From contig NZ_JAGMUL010000194.1 in assembly GCF_019049285.1 (NCBI RefSeq), forward strand, positions 36,783-100,782: a stretch of 64,000 bases of DNA, in the 5' to 3' direction. Shown here in pieces: positions 16,694-25,785 of this stretch. A program made the translations under genes and the position numbers. Below the pieces are notes generated by a model that saw nothing but the letters and a program-made list of their open reading frames with translations, was not told where the DNA came from and searched no databases. Numbering within the stretch: position 1 is the first letter of the stretch; every line of letters begins with the position of its first letter. Origin of the DNA: Streptomyces sp. AC550_RSS872 (GTDB taxonomy: Bacteria > Actinomycetota > Actinomycetes > Streptomycetales > Streptomycetaceae).

Positions 16694-18148
16694 TCACCGG
16701 GGTTCGCCACGCAACCGCGTAGTCACCCAAGCCCCCACCAACGCCACCCCCGCCATCGGCAGGAACACCGCCGCGAACGCCGCCGGATGCGAACCGGACA
16801 CCTCCGTGGCGGCATGACTCACCGCGCCGCCGCCCAACGCGGCGAACGCGGCGCCACCCGCGGCCAGCAGCACGACGTTGGACAGCGCGTCGGAGATCTG
16901 GAGCGCCGCCGAGTTCGTACCCGCCTCCTCGGGCGCGGAGAGCTGGAGCAGCAGCACGCTGGTGGAGGAGATCACCAGGCCCATCCCGAAGCACCCGAAG
17001 GCCCACGCCACGGCCAGTGCCCAGGCCGGCACGGAGTCGATCAGCACGCTCGGCGCGGCGGCGATGGACGCCGCCACCAGCACCATCCCCAGCGTCATCA
17101 GACGTTCCCGGTACGGCTCCGCCCGCGGCCGCGACTGCACCCACGACCCCAGCGCCCACGTCCCGCCACCCGCCGCGAGCGAGAACCCGGCCAGCGTCGG
17201 CGACAGCCCCCGCTGGGTGACCAGCATCAACGGTACGAAGGACTCGGCCGCGATGAACGATCCCGCGGCGACCCCACGCAACAGCACCACCGACGGCAAC
17301 CCGCGCGCCGCCCGGTACGTGCCGCGCGGGAGCAGCCCGAGCACGGCCGGCACGAGGAGCGCGGCGCCGGCGACGCCGGGGACGAGGGAAATCCACCGCA
17401 GATCCTGGGCGGCGTACTGCAACAGCCCCGCGCCGAGGGAGATACCGAGGGCGAGCCGGATACGCCGCCGGTCGAAGGAGGCGCTGCCCGCCGCGCCGTC
17501 GACCGGTCCCGCCGCCCGCCGCCGTATCTGCGGCAGCGCGAGCGCGAGCGGAAAGATGACGAGCACCGGGATCCCGACGAACACCCAGCGCCAGCCCAGA
17601 TGTTCGGTCACGGCCCCGGACGCCAAGGGCCCCACGATCGACGGCACGACCCAGCTCGCCGCGAACGCCGCCATGATCGCCGGCCGCAGCCGCCCGGGGT
17701 AGGCCCGGCCGACGACGACGTACAAGGCGACGATCACCAGCCCGCCGCCCAGCCCCTGCACGGCCCGCCCGAGGACGAACAGCCACATGGCCCCCGCGGT
17801 CCCCGACAACAGCAGCCCGGCCCCGAAGGCCGCGATCCCGGCCGTCAGCGCCCCGAGCGGACCCCGCCGGTCCGACCACTGTCCCGCGAGCACCATCCCG
17901 AAGAGGCTGGTGGTGAAGTACCCCGAGAACGCGAAGGCGTACAACGACACCCCGTCCAGCTCCCGCGCCGCCACCGGCATGGCCGTCCCGACGGCGGTCG
18001 CCTCGAAGGCGATGAGCAGCACGACGGAGACGATCCCGACGCTGAGGGCCCGATAGGTCCTGCTCAGCACGGTCTCCTCGGCCTCGGGGACCAGGGGGAC
18101 GTCGGCTCTCTTCGTGACGTCGGCGTCACGCGGTTCAAGGGCGGTCAT
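16694..18148 (-). CDS. MFS transporter (drug-exporter type)
   Basis: 484-residue integral membrane protein with 12 to 14 hydrophobic segments. The first helix (VVLLIAFEATAVGTAMPVAA) and the loop GQWSDRRGPLG (motif A, GxxxDRxGRR-like) mark a major facilitator exporter similar to EmrB/QacA-type proteins. Start at ATG 18148 (MTALEPRDA), 33 nt inside the longest frame, because family members begin with a short polar tail. No adjacent regulator is clearly dedicated to it. Substrate unknown. Confidence 0.85.
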   Translation of the reverse strand: MTALEPRDADVTKRADVPLVPEAEETVLSRTYRALSVGIVSVVLLIAFEATAVGTAMPVAARELDGVSLYAFAFSGYFTTSLFGMVLAGQWSDRRGPLGALTAGIAAFGAGLLLSGTAGAMWLFVLGRAVQGLGGGLVIVALYVVVGRAYPGRLRPAIMAAFAASWVVPSIVGPLASGAVTEHLGWRWVFVGIPVLVIFPLALALPQIRRRAAGPVDGAAGSASFDRRRIRLALGISLGAGLLQYAAQDLRWISLVPGVAGAALLVPAVLGLLPRGTYRAARGLPSVVLLRGVAAGSFIAAESFVPLMLVTQRGLSPTLAGFSLAAGGGTWALGSWVQSRPRAEPYRERLMTLGMVLVAASIAAAPSVLIDSVPAWALAVAWAFGCFGMGLVISSTSVLLLQLSAPEEAGTNSAALQISDALSNVVLLAAGGAAFAALGGGAVSHAATEVSGSHPAAFAAVFLPMAGVALVGAWVTTRLRGEPR

Positions 18149-18365
18149 GGCCGCCAGCGTAAGGGCCACAACCAAGTTTGACCCCTGTCGGGAGACGGGG
18201 CCCGACCTGCGACCTTGGTCGTAGGACCGCGGCTTTCATGAACGCGGTGTGGCAGTCCCGTTGCACCACCCCCGATTCCCTTGAGCCACGCACGAACCCC
18301 TACGTACGCTCGGTTCACCGATCGAGCCCGGCTCAACCCGACCCAACCGGACCGGACTTGCCGAC

Positions 18366-18462
18366 GGCCGTGTGCCCGAGTGGTTCAGGGGCTCGCCTGC
18401 GCTGCGTCCATCAGCGAGCTCCGCTCGCGGGGAGTTACGTGGGTTCGAATCCCGCCACGGCC
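18366..18462 (+). tRNA. Class-II tRNA-like gene with expanded anticodon loop
   Basis: A 97-nt cloverleaf can be folded by hand: acceptor GGCCGTG/CACGGCC (7 bp, perfect), U8, a 3-bp D stem with GAGTGGTTCA loop, a 20-nt variable region able to form an extra arm, and a T arm GTGGG-TTCGAAT-CCCGC with a canonical T loop. The anticodon stem CTCGC/GCGAG is perfect, but it encloses 17 nt (CTGCGCTGCGTCCATCA) instead of 7. An alternative inner stem CGCTG/CAGCG gives a 7-nt loop CGTCCAT, but without U33. The base after the acceptor stem is T, and CCA is not encoded. The D and T arms look like tRNA-Ser/Leu. It may be a pseudogene or a non-decoding tRNA-like RNA. Confidence 0.55.
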
Positions 18463-18485
18463 TCAACACGCCTACCCGAACACGC

Positions 18486-19010
18486 CTACCCGACGTTCGG
18501 CAGCGCCTCCGCAGTGCCGCTCTCGTCCGCCTTCCGCCGAGCGCGACGCTCGTTGTCCGCACGCACAGCGTCCAACCACCGCCATAGCCCGATCTCCTCC
18601 AGCCGCAGCCCGGGACACGCCACCTGATGCGGGATCCGGCACATGGCGCCCGGCTCGGGCTCGTCCTCGCGGCTGTTCCAGGCCGTCCCGTTGGAGTCGA
18701 CGTACCAGCGGTGCCATGCGGGCACCCTGTGCGCAGGCACCGGCAGGCCCGGCTCGAGGAGAACGTAGAAGCCGTAGTAGGTGACATGCCGATCGCCGGC
18801 GAGGCCGCAGTGGGGGCACAGGGGTGGAGCGGGCGGCTCCGGCCCGGTGGCGCCCTCCTCCGCGGCCTGGGCGCGGTCGGTCTTCTCCCATGGCTGCGGC
18901 GCGCCCGGTGGCTGCTGCCGGTGTCCGTCCGGGTCGGGTTCGGAGTCAGGTTCGGGGTCGGGTAACGGGATGATGCTCGACTCGCCTGTATCCCCCATGG
19001 GTCCGAGCAT
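18486..19010 (-). CDS. DUF6083-type hypothetical protein with TTA codon
   Basis: About 174 residues (170 if started at ATG 18998). A Pro/Asp/Glu-rich N-terminal 60 residues precede a compact domain with CPHCGLAGDRHVTYYG (a CxxC knuckle), WYVDSNGTAWN, and MCRIPHQVACPGL, which I associate with the Streptomyces DUF6083 family of unknown function. The start is uncertain; no good Shine-Dalgarno is visible and the frame remains open upstream with another CxxC. A TTA codon lies near the N-terminus (18963-18965), so bldA dependence is likely. It ends 24 bp from the tRNA-like gene and is divergent from the metallopeptidase. Confidence 0.65.
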   Translation of the reverse strand: MLGPMGDTGESSIIPLPDPEPDSEPDPDGHRQQPPGAPQPWEKTDRAQAAEEGATGPEPPAPPLCPHCGLAGDRHVTYYGFYVLLEPGLPVPAHRVPAWHRWYVDSNGTAWNSREDEPEPGAMCRIPHQVACPGLRLEEIGLWRWLDAVRADNERRARRKADESGTAEALPNVG

Positions 19011-19240
19011 GTGGGCGGGCCCAGGAGTGAGGTAGGGCGCGACCAGGGCGCAACGGGAGCAGACCGGTGGGGAGCGGCAGCGTGGTCGTGCCCCGGCGTT
19101 GCCTTGCGGATGCGGCCCGCAGATCGCGGGTGTTGAATGGATATCAGCGTCCGCCGCGTCACGCCGCGTCCAGCGCGCCACCGCGATTCGCGATCGGCAC
19201 TCGACGCCGAAACCCTTCCTCATGCCGTTCGAGGTCAGCC

Positions 19241-19903
19241 ATGAGCAGGACATTCCGGATGCGCATATGCGCGGCAGTGATCACGTCGATACTGCTCGCC
19301 AGCGGAGGTTACGCATACGGCGCGCCCGCGAAATACGGTGACCCGATGCAGGAGGACATAGACGCGGCGGTGCAGGGCGTGGACGAGTTCTGGAAGAAGC
19401 ACTGGTCGGACTACTTCACCGAAAGCTACACCTCACCCCAGGTGTTGGGCCTGTACGACGGCACGGCGCCGGACGCGCCCACCTGCGACGGCGCCCCTCT
19501 GGAGGCGGGCAATGCGGTCTACTGCCCGTCGGAGGACTTTCTCGCGTGGGACGTCGGTCTGATGAAACAGGGATATTCGACCGGGGACAGCTACGTCTAT
19601 TTCGTCGTTGCCCATGAATGGGGACACGCGATACAGAGCCGGCTGGACGTCGCACTTCAGGAAGTCTCCACGGAACTCCAGGCGGACTGTCTCGCGGGAG
19701 CGGAACTCCAGGGTGCCCAGGACGACGGAACGATCGGCTTCGAGGAAGGGGATGCCGCCGAACTGGAGCAGGCAATACACAGTGTTTCCGATCAGCTCCC
19801 CTGGACCAATCCAGAAGACCACGGGGACGCCGACCAGCGGACCAAGGCCTTCGTCCGGGGCCTGGACGGCGGCGTCAACGCCTGTCTCCCCCTGACGGCC
19901 TAG
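19241..19903 (+). CDS. Secreted neutral zinc metallopeptidase
   Basis: 220 residues. A Sec signal peptide (residues 1-27, cleavage near AYGA) is followed by a putative neutral zinc metallopeptidase domain: HEWGH at residues 125-129 (VVAHEWGHAIQSRL) and a third ligand Glu in STELQADCLAG at about 145, the arrangement of the YpfJ/gluzincin-like family. Four cysteines probably form disulfides outside the cell. ATG start. Its third codon positions look less GC-biased than neighbouring genes, a hint of acquisition. Physiological substrate unknown. Confidence 0.82.
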   Translation: MSRTFRMRICAAVITSILLASGGYAYGAPAKYGDPMQEDIDAAVQGVDEFWKKHWSDYFTESYTSPQVLGLYDGTAPDAPTCDGAPLEAGNAVYCPSEDFLAWDVGLMKQGYSTGDSYVYFVVAHEWGHAIQSRLDVALQEVSTELQADCLAGAELQGAQDDGTIGFEEGDAAELEQAIHSVSDQLPWTNPEDHGDADQRTKAFVRGLDGGVNACLPLTA

Positions 19904-20025
19904 CGGCGCCCCTTCGCAACATCTCCTCAAACAGCGGCACAACCCTGGGCATCCACCGCATGTCCAGGGCATGACTGGACGGTAATCCTCCGGTCGCCGT
20001 GCTTCCTGTCCCGAGGAGACAACCT

Positions 20026-21282
20026 GTGCGCCAGCGCATCCTCCCCTCGCACATCCGTCACTCGGCGGCCCTCGTGGCCGCCACCGCGATCGTCGCGGCC
20101 GTTCCCGCGGCCCTCGCGCCCTCGGCCTACGCCGAGGAGGGCGAACCCTCCCTCGTGATCTCGAATCTGCCGCGCACGTCTCCCAAGCCCGGCGAGGTGT
20201 ACGACGAGTCCGTCGTCATCACCAACAAGGGCACCGCGGCGGCGGACGGCGTCACCTTCCGGATCCGGCTGACCCGAGGGCTCGACTTCCCCGACGAGAC
20301 GGCGAAGGGCTGCACCTACTCGACCACCGACGACCAGGTCAGGCAGGCGCTCTGCGAGCTCGACACCGTGATCGGACCCGGCGCCTCCGTCGAGACGCCC
20401 GTACGGTTCAAGGCCCTGCCCCACGCGCTGATGGAGGCCGTCGAGTACGGCACCTCGGCGACCGGTGCGGCCCCGGGCGAGGGGTTCGACGACAGCAACC
20501 GTCGGCTCACCCTGACCGCGGACAGCACGGCCGATCTCGTCGCCGTCGGTGAGGACACCGAGGCGCTCGCGGGCGAACGGCAGTCCGTCACGGTGAAGCT
20601 CCGTAACCACGGACCCGGCTGGATCCAGAACCAGGACAGCGACGACCAGACGGCGCTCATGGTGCAGATCCCGCCGGGCACGGCCGCGGCCGAAGTACCC
20701 GACGAGTGCGCGCCGTTCGGGATCGACGGTCCGTCCGGGCCCGCGGGCACACCGGGCAAGGCCAAGTACGTCTGCCGGCCCGCCGACCACACCCTCGACG
20801 TCGGCGAGTCCCTCTCCTTCACCTTCATGCTGGACATCAAGGACGACGCGAAGACCACCACGGGCGAGGTGAAGGCGACCTCCGTCTACGACATCCACCC
20901 GGCCTTCGACAAGAACCCCGCCAACGACAAGGCGCAGATCCGCATCGCCATCCCGACCGACTACGAGCCCGAACCGTCCCCCTCCGACGGCTCGACCGAC
21001 GGCGGCTCCACCACGGCCGGCAACGGCAACGACCCCGAGGGCCAGGCCGTCGGCGGCACGGGCAGCACCGGCGGCACGGGCAGCACGGCGGCCGGTTCCT
21101 CCACGGGCACCTCGACCGGCGGGAGCGGCACCTCCACCACCGGCTCCGTCAACGGCAACCTCGCGAGCACCGGCTCCGACGGCACCCCGCTCATCGCCGG
21201 CGCCGCAGCCACCGCGGCCGCCCTCGGCGGCATTCTGGTCATGGCCGTACGCCGCCGCCGCGCCACCACGAAGACCGGCTGA
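20026..21282 (+). CDS. LAXTG cell-wall-anchored surface protein
   Basis: 418 residues with a long signal peptide (ends near SAYAEEG), one or two DUF11-like beta-sandwich repeats (LVISNLPRTSPKPGEVYDE; LVAVGEDTEALAGERQSVTV), a Gly/Ser/Thr-rich stalk of about 70 residues, then LASTG, a hydrophobic segment and a RRRR tail. That C-terminus is the sorting signal for class E sortases, which in Streptomyces recognise LAXTG, so the protein should be linked to peptidoglycan. GTG start chosen for the GAGGAGA site 6 nt upstream. No sortase gene is in the window. Adhesive or structural function is inferred. Confidence 0.85.
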   Translation: MRQRILPSHIRHSAALVAATAIVAAVPAALAPSAYAEEGEPSLVISNLPRTSPKPGEVYDESVVITNKGTAAADGVTFRIRLTRGLDFPDETAKGCTYSTTDDQVRQALCELDTVIGPGASVETPVRFKALPHALMEAVEYGTSATGAAPGEGFDDSNRRLTLTADSTADLVAVGEDTEALAGERQSVTVKLRNHGPGWIQNQDSDDQTALMVQIPPGTAAAEVPDECAPFGIDGPSGPAGTPGKAKYVCRPADHTLDVGESLSFTFMLDIKDDAKTTTGEVKATSVYDIHPAFDKNPANDKAQIRIAIPTDYEPEPSPSDGSTDGGSTTAGNGNDPEGQAVGGTGSTGGTGSTAAGSSTGTSTGGSGTSTTGSVNGNLASTGSDGTPLIAGAAATAAALGGILVMAVRRRRATTKTG

Positions 21283-21287
21283 AGGCC

Positions 21288-21812
21288 TCAGGGATACGGC
21301 GTCGTCCGCGCGACGTGCGCCTGGAGGAGACGCGGCGAATTCCCGAACCCCTGGCGGGCGTACGCGGGGATGGCCCGGGGTGAGGAGTGGACGGTGACCC
21401 GCTCCAGCCCCAGGTGCTTCGCCTGCGCCAGGGTCTCGGTGATCAGCCGGCCGCCCAACCCCGCGTCACGCGCCTCCGGCACCACGTACACGCACTGGAG
21501 ATCACCGGAAGCCCGGTGCAGCGCGTGCGGCGTCGGTACCCGCTGCACCACCGCCAGCCATGCCATGCCGATGACCCCGGAGTCATCGGTGCCGTCACCG
21601 CCGACAGCACCGTTCACCAGCACCATGCAGCGGTGCGACTCGGCGTTCTGCTCGGCCCAGGTGACGAAGTGGCGTACGAAGGCGTCGCGGTCGACGCTCG
21701 CCGCTGCCGCGCCGTCGTTCTCCAGGATCCACTGCCAGCGCAGTCGCGCGACGGCCGCCAACTCACCCGGTTCCGCCAGGCGGACCATCACATGGTCCCT
21801 GCCTGTCACCAC
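21288..21812 (-). CDS. GNAT-family N-acetyltransferase
   Basis: 174 residues with the GNAT acetyl-CoA site: beta-strand DLQCVYVVPEARDAGLGGRLI (motif A, Q/RxxGxG/A variant) near residue 110-130 and a C-terminal PAYARQGF segment. Substrate unknown. The GTG start lies inside the end of the SUKH-like gene (7-bp overlap), so the two are probably translated together. It converges on the surface-protein gene with only 5 bp between stops. Confidence 0.8.
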   Translation of the reverse strand: MVTGRDHVMVRLAEPGELAAVARLRWQWILENDGAAAASVDRDAFVRHFVTWAEQNAESHRCMVLVNGAVGGDGTDDSGVIGMAWLAVVQRVPTPHALHRASGDLQCVYVVPEARDAGLGGRLITETLAQAKHLGLERVTVHSSPRAIPAYARQGFGNSPRLLQAHVARTTPYP

Positions 21813-23047
21813 ACACCGCCCACCGACTCGAAGATCCCGCTCGCCTCGTCCTGGAACAACTCCGTCCAGTAGTGCCGGCCGTCGTCGGCCCGGGTGCCGG
21901 TCGGGTCGACCGCCGCCAGGACCTGGAGCATCGTGATGGCCAGGTGGTCGTAGGTGTCGGGGGTCGTCAGCTCGTGGCCGGACTCCTCGTCGATCGCCTG
22001 CTCGCGATGGAGCAGCCAGAGCGTGAACGCGAGGGTCGAGACGTCGGTGTTCAGGGGGAACAGTCTCGCCTCGGGCTCGCTCCAGTTCAGGACCGCGCCC
22101 GTCTCGCCGTCGATGAGCAGGCTGTTGTCCTCGACGAGGTGGCCCAGGCGTATCAAGCGGTCGGCCCGGGCGGGGAGTTCGGCGGCCCGCTCCTCGTCGG
22201 CGTAGTACTCGGCCAGTGTCTGGAGCGGCACGTCCGTATCCAGGCAGAACAGGAAGCCGTTCTCCGGGAGGCCCACCTCGCGCAGGAAGCGACGGGTCGG
22301 CTCGTGCGTCAGCGTGGCGGGGAAGTCGACCTCCTCGAAACGCACCACCTTGCCCTGACCGAACTCCTGGTCCAGCAGGCGCGACGGAAGGTCCAGGGCC
22401 AGGCCCGACGCCCCGGCCCGGCCCGCCACCAGCGCCAGGGGGCGGATCAGCGCGGCCATCTTCCAGAACGGCGCAGGCTCGCCGTTCGTGCCCTCCTCGA
22501 ACACGGCCAGCAGGTGCTGCGAGGCCTCCGCGACCGCCTTCGGGCCGTAGCGGCCGACGTAGGACGCGAACTGGCCGCGCAGGCCCGCCAGTTCGTCCGT
22601 CGCCTCGGCGAACCGGATCAGGGTCCGCAGCGACGGTGCGAGCGTGCGGCGGTCCATCAGGTCGGGGCGGTCGTACAGGAGGTACGTCGTCGAGATCTCG
22701 CCCGTCGCGCCGTCCAGCAGGACCGACTCCGCCTCCAGGCCACCGGGGCCCAGCAGCCCGCCTATCACCAGCTGATCCCGCAGCTCCGCCGCCAGCCGGT
22801 CACCCGGACCGCCCGTCGCTTCCGCCACGGTCCGCAGAACCTCCCGGCCCTCCTGGCCCTCCTGGCCCTCCTGGCCCGCCCGGTTCTCCCGGCACAGCTC
22901 GGCGAAGCTCAACACCCCGCTGTCGTACGGCAGTCCGGGTCCCGTCAGCCAGCGCCGCGTCTCCGCGTGCGTGACGTACGGCTCCAGCTCGGCCTCGGTC
23001 AGGATGATCGCCGTATCACCGGTGTCCGTCGTGATCGTCGTGCTCAT
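21806..23047 (-). CDS. Tandem SUKH-4-like immunity-type protein
   Basis: 413 residues apparently made of two related domains. Each opens with an ETRRWL/PTRRFL motif followed by GLP (residues about 27 and 251) and contains a strand pair with LLDGATGEI / LIDGETGAV followed by a helix rich in Leu (LRTLIRFAEAT; STLAFTLWLLHREQ). These are hallmarks of SUKH-4 superfamily proteins, best known as immunity proteins against polymorphic toxins. A slippage-prone GQE repeat lies in the first domain (codons near 22850). No toxin gene is adjacent, so it may be an orphan immunity protein or a domesticated SUKH protein. Assignment is by pattern, not search. Confidence 0.6.
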   Translation of the reverse strand: MSTTITTDTGDTAIILTEAELEPYVTHAETRRWLTGPGLPYDSGVLSFAELCRENRAGQEGQEGQEGREVLRTVAEATGGPGDRLAAELRDQLVIGGLLGPGGLEAESVLLDGATGEISTTYLLYDRPDLMDRRTLAPSLRTLIRFAEATDELAGLRGQFASYVGRYGPKAVAEASQHLLAVFEEGTNGEPAPFWKMAALIRPLALVAGRAGASGLALDLPSRLLDQEFGQGKVVRFEEVDFPATLTHEPTRRFLREVGLPENGFLFCLDTDVPLQTLAEYYADEERAAELPARADRLIRLGHLVEDNSLLIDGETGAVLNWSEPEARLFPLNTDVSTLAFTLWLLHREQAIDEESGHELTTPDTYDHLAITMLQVLAAVDPTGTRADDGRHYWTELFQDEASGIFESVGGVW

Positions 23048-23475
23048 GGCTCCCCCGCATGCGCTTGCTCACCGCCCCAGGGCAGGACACGGCCGACCGA
23101 CCGGCCCACCGGACCCAGCCGCCGCCCCCACTGCCCAGAACACTACGCGCCACCACTGACAACGCCCCCGGATCAGCCCAACCGCCCACAAGCCCCCGGC
23201 CCAGCGCCCCCACTGACAGCGCTTCACCTCAGTAGACGCTCAGCCCACCCTCGCGCGTTCCCTTCGAGCCAGCACGCGTCCGCCGTCGCCAGCCGGTACC
23301 GCAGTCGGAGTTGAGCCTCTCTCGCCGATCCCGCCACGCTGGGCATCCTCGGCTTCCGGCTCGTACTCCACGCGCCCCGAGACGATCATCCGCCCGGACA
23401 GGTCACCCGTGATCAGGACAGCCCCGTCCACGACAGCCGTCCACGACAGCCCTCAACGCAGCCGGGACGAGCTGT
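23048..23475. other. Intergenic region, 428 bp, no confident gene
   Basis: Lies between the SUKH-like gene start and the molybdenum hydroxylase stop. It holds the SUKH promoter side and a 14-nt direct repeat (CGTCCACGACAGCC twice, near 23430-23455). A 63-codon frame on the minus strand (23240-23431) has no Shine-Dalgarno or recognisable domain; I do not call it. No strong terminator hairpin was seen. Confidence 0.5.
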
Positions 23476-25785
23476 TCACTGCCCGGTCACCACCGCCGCC
23501 TGCGGACGGATCGGCAGGCGGTTGACCGGGCGGCCCGTCGCCGCGCGTACGGCTGACGCGATGGCCGCCGGCGAAGTCACCACCGGTACCGCGCTCACCG
23601 CCTTCGCGCCGAAGGGGGCGACCACGTCGCGTTCCTCGACGAGTTTCACGATGCGGATGTCCGGGGCGTCCAGGGCCGTCGGCAGGGAGTAGCCCGTCAG
23701 GTCCGGGTGGCGGATCAGGCCGCGTGCCGAGCGCAGGTTCTCGGTGAGCGCGATGCCCACGCCCTGCGTCACGCCCGCCTCGATCCGCGCCTCCAGCTGG
23801 GCCGGGTTCAGCACCCGGCCGACGTCCTGGGCGAGCGCCAGCTCGACCACGCGGACCGAGCCCAGCTCGATGTCGACGTCGACGACCGCGCGGATGGCGC
23901 AGAAGGCCATGCCGACGAAGGCGTCGCCCTGGCCGGCCTCGTTCAGCGGTTCGGTCGGGTGCGGGCGGCACTGGGCCGTGGCCCACAGTTCCTTGCCGTC
24001 CAGCGCCTCCGTCACGGTGGTCGACAGGACGCCGTCGTACGACGTGATCTTGCCGTCCGTGATCTGGAGCAGCTCGGTGGACATGCCGAACTTGTGGGCC
24101 AGGGGCTGGAGCAGCTGCGTACGGACCATCTTGGCCGCCCGCTCCACCGCGCCGCCCGACACCCACGTGTGGCGGCCGCGGCAGCCCGCGCCCGCCGGGG
24201 GCTGGTCGGTGTCGACGGGGGCAACGTGCACCTCGTCGATGCCCAGCGTGTCCTGGACGATCTGCCGGGCCAGCGTCGCGAAGCCCTGGCCGGTCTCGAC
24301 GGCGGCGCACAGCACCGTGGCCACCCCGTCGTGGACCTTGACCGTGGCCGTGGAGACCTCGTCCGCGCCCTCGGCGCCGAGCATGTGCACCATGCCCAGG
24401 CCGTAGCCGACGCCGCGCCGCACCGCGCCCGGTTCGCCCGCGCCCTCGGGGCCGCCGGGCAGCAGCCACTCGTCCTCGGGCGTGTCCTTGGGGAGGGCGG
24501 GCAGCGGGTAGTCCCGCACGGCCTGGAGCAGTTCCGCGACCGGGGCCGGGCAGGTCACCGTCTGGCCGGTCGGGAGTACGTCGCCCGTGGCCATGGCGTT
24601 GCGCAGGCGCAGCTCCGCCGGGTCCACGCCGAGCTTCTTGGCCAGCTTGTCCATCTGCGCCTCGTAGGCGGCGCACACCTGCATGGCACCCTCGCCGCGT
24701 ACGTGGCCGGAGGGCGGGTTGTTGGTGCGTACGGCCCAGCCCTCGATGAAGGCGTTCGGGACGACGTACGGGCCGCACGCGAAGCCGACGGCGGCGGCCA
24801 GGGCCTCGGAGGAGGTGTCGGCGTAGGCACCCGCGTCCAGCAGGATCTGCGCCTCGACCTTCACCAGCCTGCCCTCGGCGTCCGCGTGGTGGCGGTAGCG
24901 CAGGAGGGTGGGATGCCGGTGCACATGGCCGAGGAAGGACTCCTCGCGCGTGGCCGTCAGTTTCACCGGGCAGCCGGTCTTCAGCGCCAGCAGGCCGAGC
25001 GGGAGCTGGAAGCCCTGGTCCTCGCGGTCGGCGGTGGCGCCGGGGACGCCGGTGACGACGACCTTGACGCGCTCGGGCTCCAGGCCGTAGCAGGCGGCGG
25101 CCCGGTCTCGGTCGGTGTGCGGGTCGGTGGAGGCCAGGTAGAGCTCCACGCCGCCGTCGGGACGCGGAACGGCGAGGCCCGCCTCGGCGCCGATGGGGGC
25201 CGGGTCCTGGCGGCCGATGCGGTACAGGCCCTCCACGACGATGTCGCCGGCCGCGTCGGGGTCGCCGTGGCGCAGCGGGATGTGGCGGATCAGGTTGCCG
25301 TCGGGGTGCAGCGGCTCGGCCTCGAAGGCCTGCTCGGGGTCGGTCACCGGGTCGAGTACCTCGTACTCGACGATGACGGCGGCGGCGGCCAGCCGCGCGG
25401 TGTCCGGGTGGTCGGCGGCGACCGCGGCGATGGGCTCGCCGTGGTGGCGTACGACCTCGGAGGCGAAGACCGGGCGGTCCGCCGTGCCGCGGCCGTGCAG
25501 CGGGCTGCCCGGCACGTCCTCGTGCGTGACGACGGCCCGGACGCCGGGCATCTCGCGCGCGTGGGTGATGTCGATGGACTTGATGCGCGCGTGCGGGTGC
25601 GGCGAGCGCAGTACGGCCGCCCAGAGCAGGCCCTCGGCCCACAGGTCGGCCGCGTACGGGAACGTGCCCTCGGTCTTGGCGCGGGCGTCGGCGGCCGGCA
25701 GGGAGGCGCCGAGGCCGTGCGGGATCGGCTCGGGGGCGGGTGCTGCCTCCGCGGCTGTGGTCGCGGTGGCGGCTTCGTTGCTCAC
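23476..25785 (-). CDS. Xanthine dehydrogenase-like molybdopterin subunit lacking catalytic Glu
   Basis: 769-residue large subunit of the molybdenum hydroxylase family. The N-terminal a/b hammerhead domain (about 20-160: GLGASLPAADARAKTEG, LRSPHPHARI) and two Moco-binding domains are complete; GQGFATLARQ and HVRGEGAMQ match the cofactor-contacting loops. In the C-terminal motif normally GxKGxGE, this protein reads GAKAVSAVP, placing Ala732 where the base-catalyst Glu sits (Glu730 in Rhodobacter XDH). The standard purine-hydroxylation mechanism therefore looks impossible or altered. GTG start overlaps the iron-sulfur subunit stop. Substrate unknown. Confidence 0.88.
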   Translation of the reverse strand: MSNEAATATTAAEAAPAPEPIPHGLGASLPAADARAKTEGTFPYAADLWAEGLLWAAVLRSPHPHARIKSIDITHAREMPGVRAVVTHEDVPGSPLHGRGTADRPVFASEVVRHHGEPIAAVAADHPDTARLAAAAVIVEYEVLDPVTDPEQAFEAEPLHPDGNLIRHIPLRHGDPDAAGDIVVEGLYRIGRQDPAPIGAEAGLAVPRPDGGVELYLASTDPHTDRDRAAACYGLEPERVKVVVTGVPGATADREDQGFQLPLGLLALKTGCPVKLTATREESFLGHVHRHPTLLRYRHHADAEGRLVKVEAQILLDAGAYADTSSEALAAAVGFACGPYVVPNAFIEGWAVRTNNPPSGHVRGEGAMQVCAAYEAQMDKLAKKLGVDPAELRLRNAMATGDVLPTGQTVTCPAPVAELLQAVRDYPLPALPKDTPEDEWLLPGGPEGAGEPGAVRRGVGYGLGMVHMLGAEGADEVSTATVKVHDGVATVLCAAVETGQGFATLARQIVQDTLGIDEVHVAPVDTDQPPAGAGCRGRHTWVSGGAVERAAKMVRTQLLQPLAHKFGMSTELLQITDGKITSYDGVLSTTVTEALDGKELWATAQCRPHPTEPLNEAGQGDAFVGMAFCAIRAVVDVDIELGSVRVVELALAQDVGRVLNPAQLEARIEAGVTQGVGIALTENLRSARGLIRHPDLTGYSLPTALDAPDIRIVKLVEERDVVAPFGAKAVSAVPVVTSPAAIASAVRAATGRPVNRLPIRPQAAVVTGQ

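Noticed and set aside
23240..23431. 63-residue minus-strand frame upstream of the SUKH-like gene's neighbour
   Set aside because: No ribosome site or family; the segment contains a short direct repeat. Left as intergenic.
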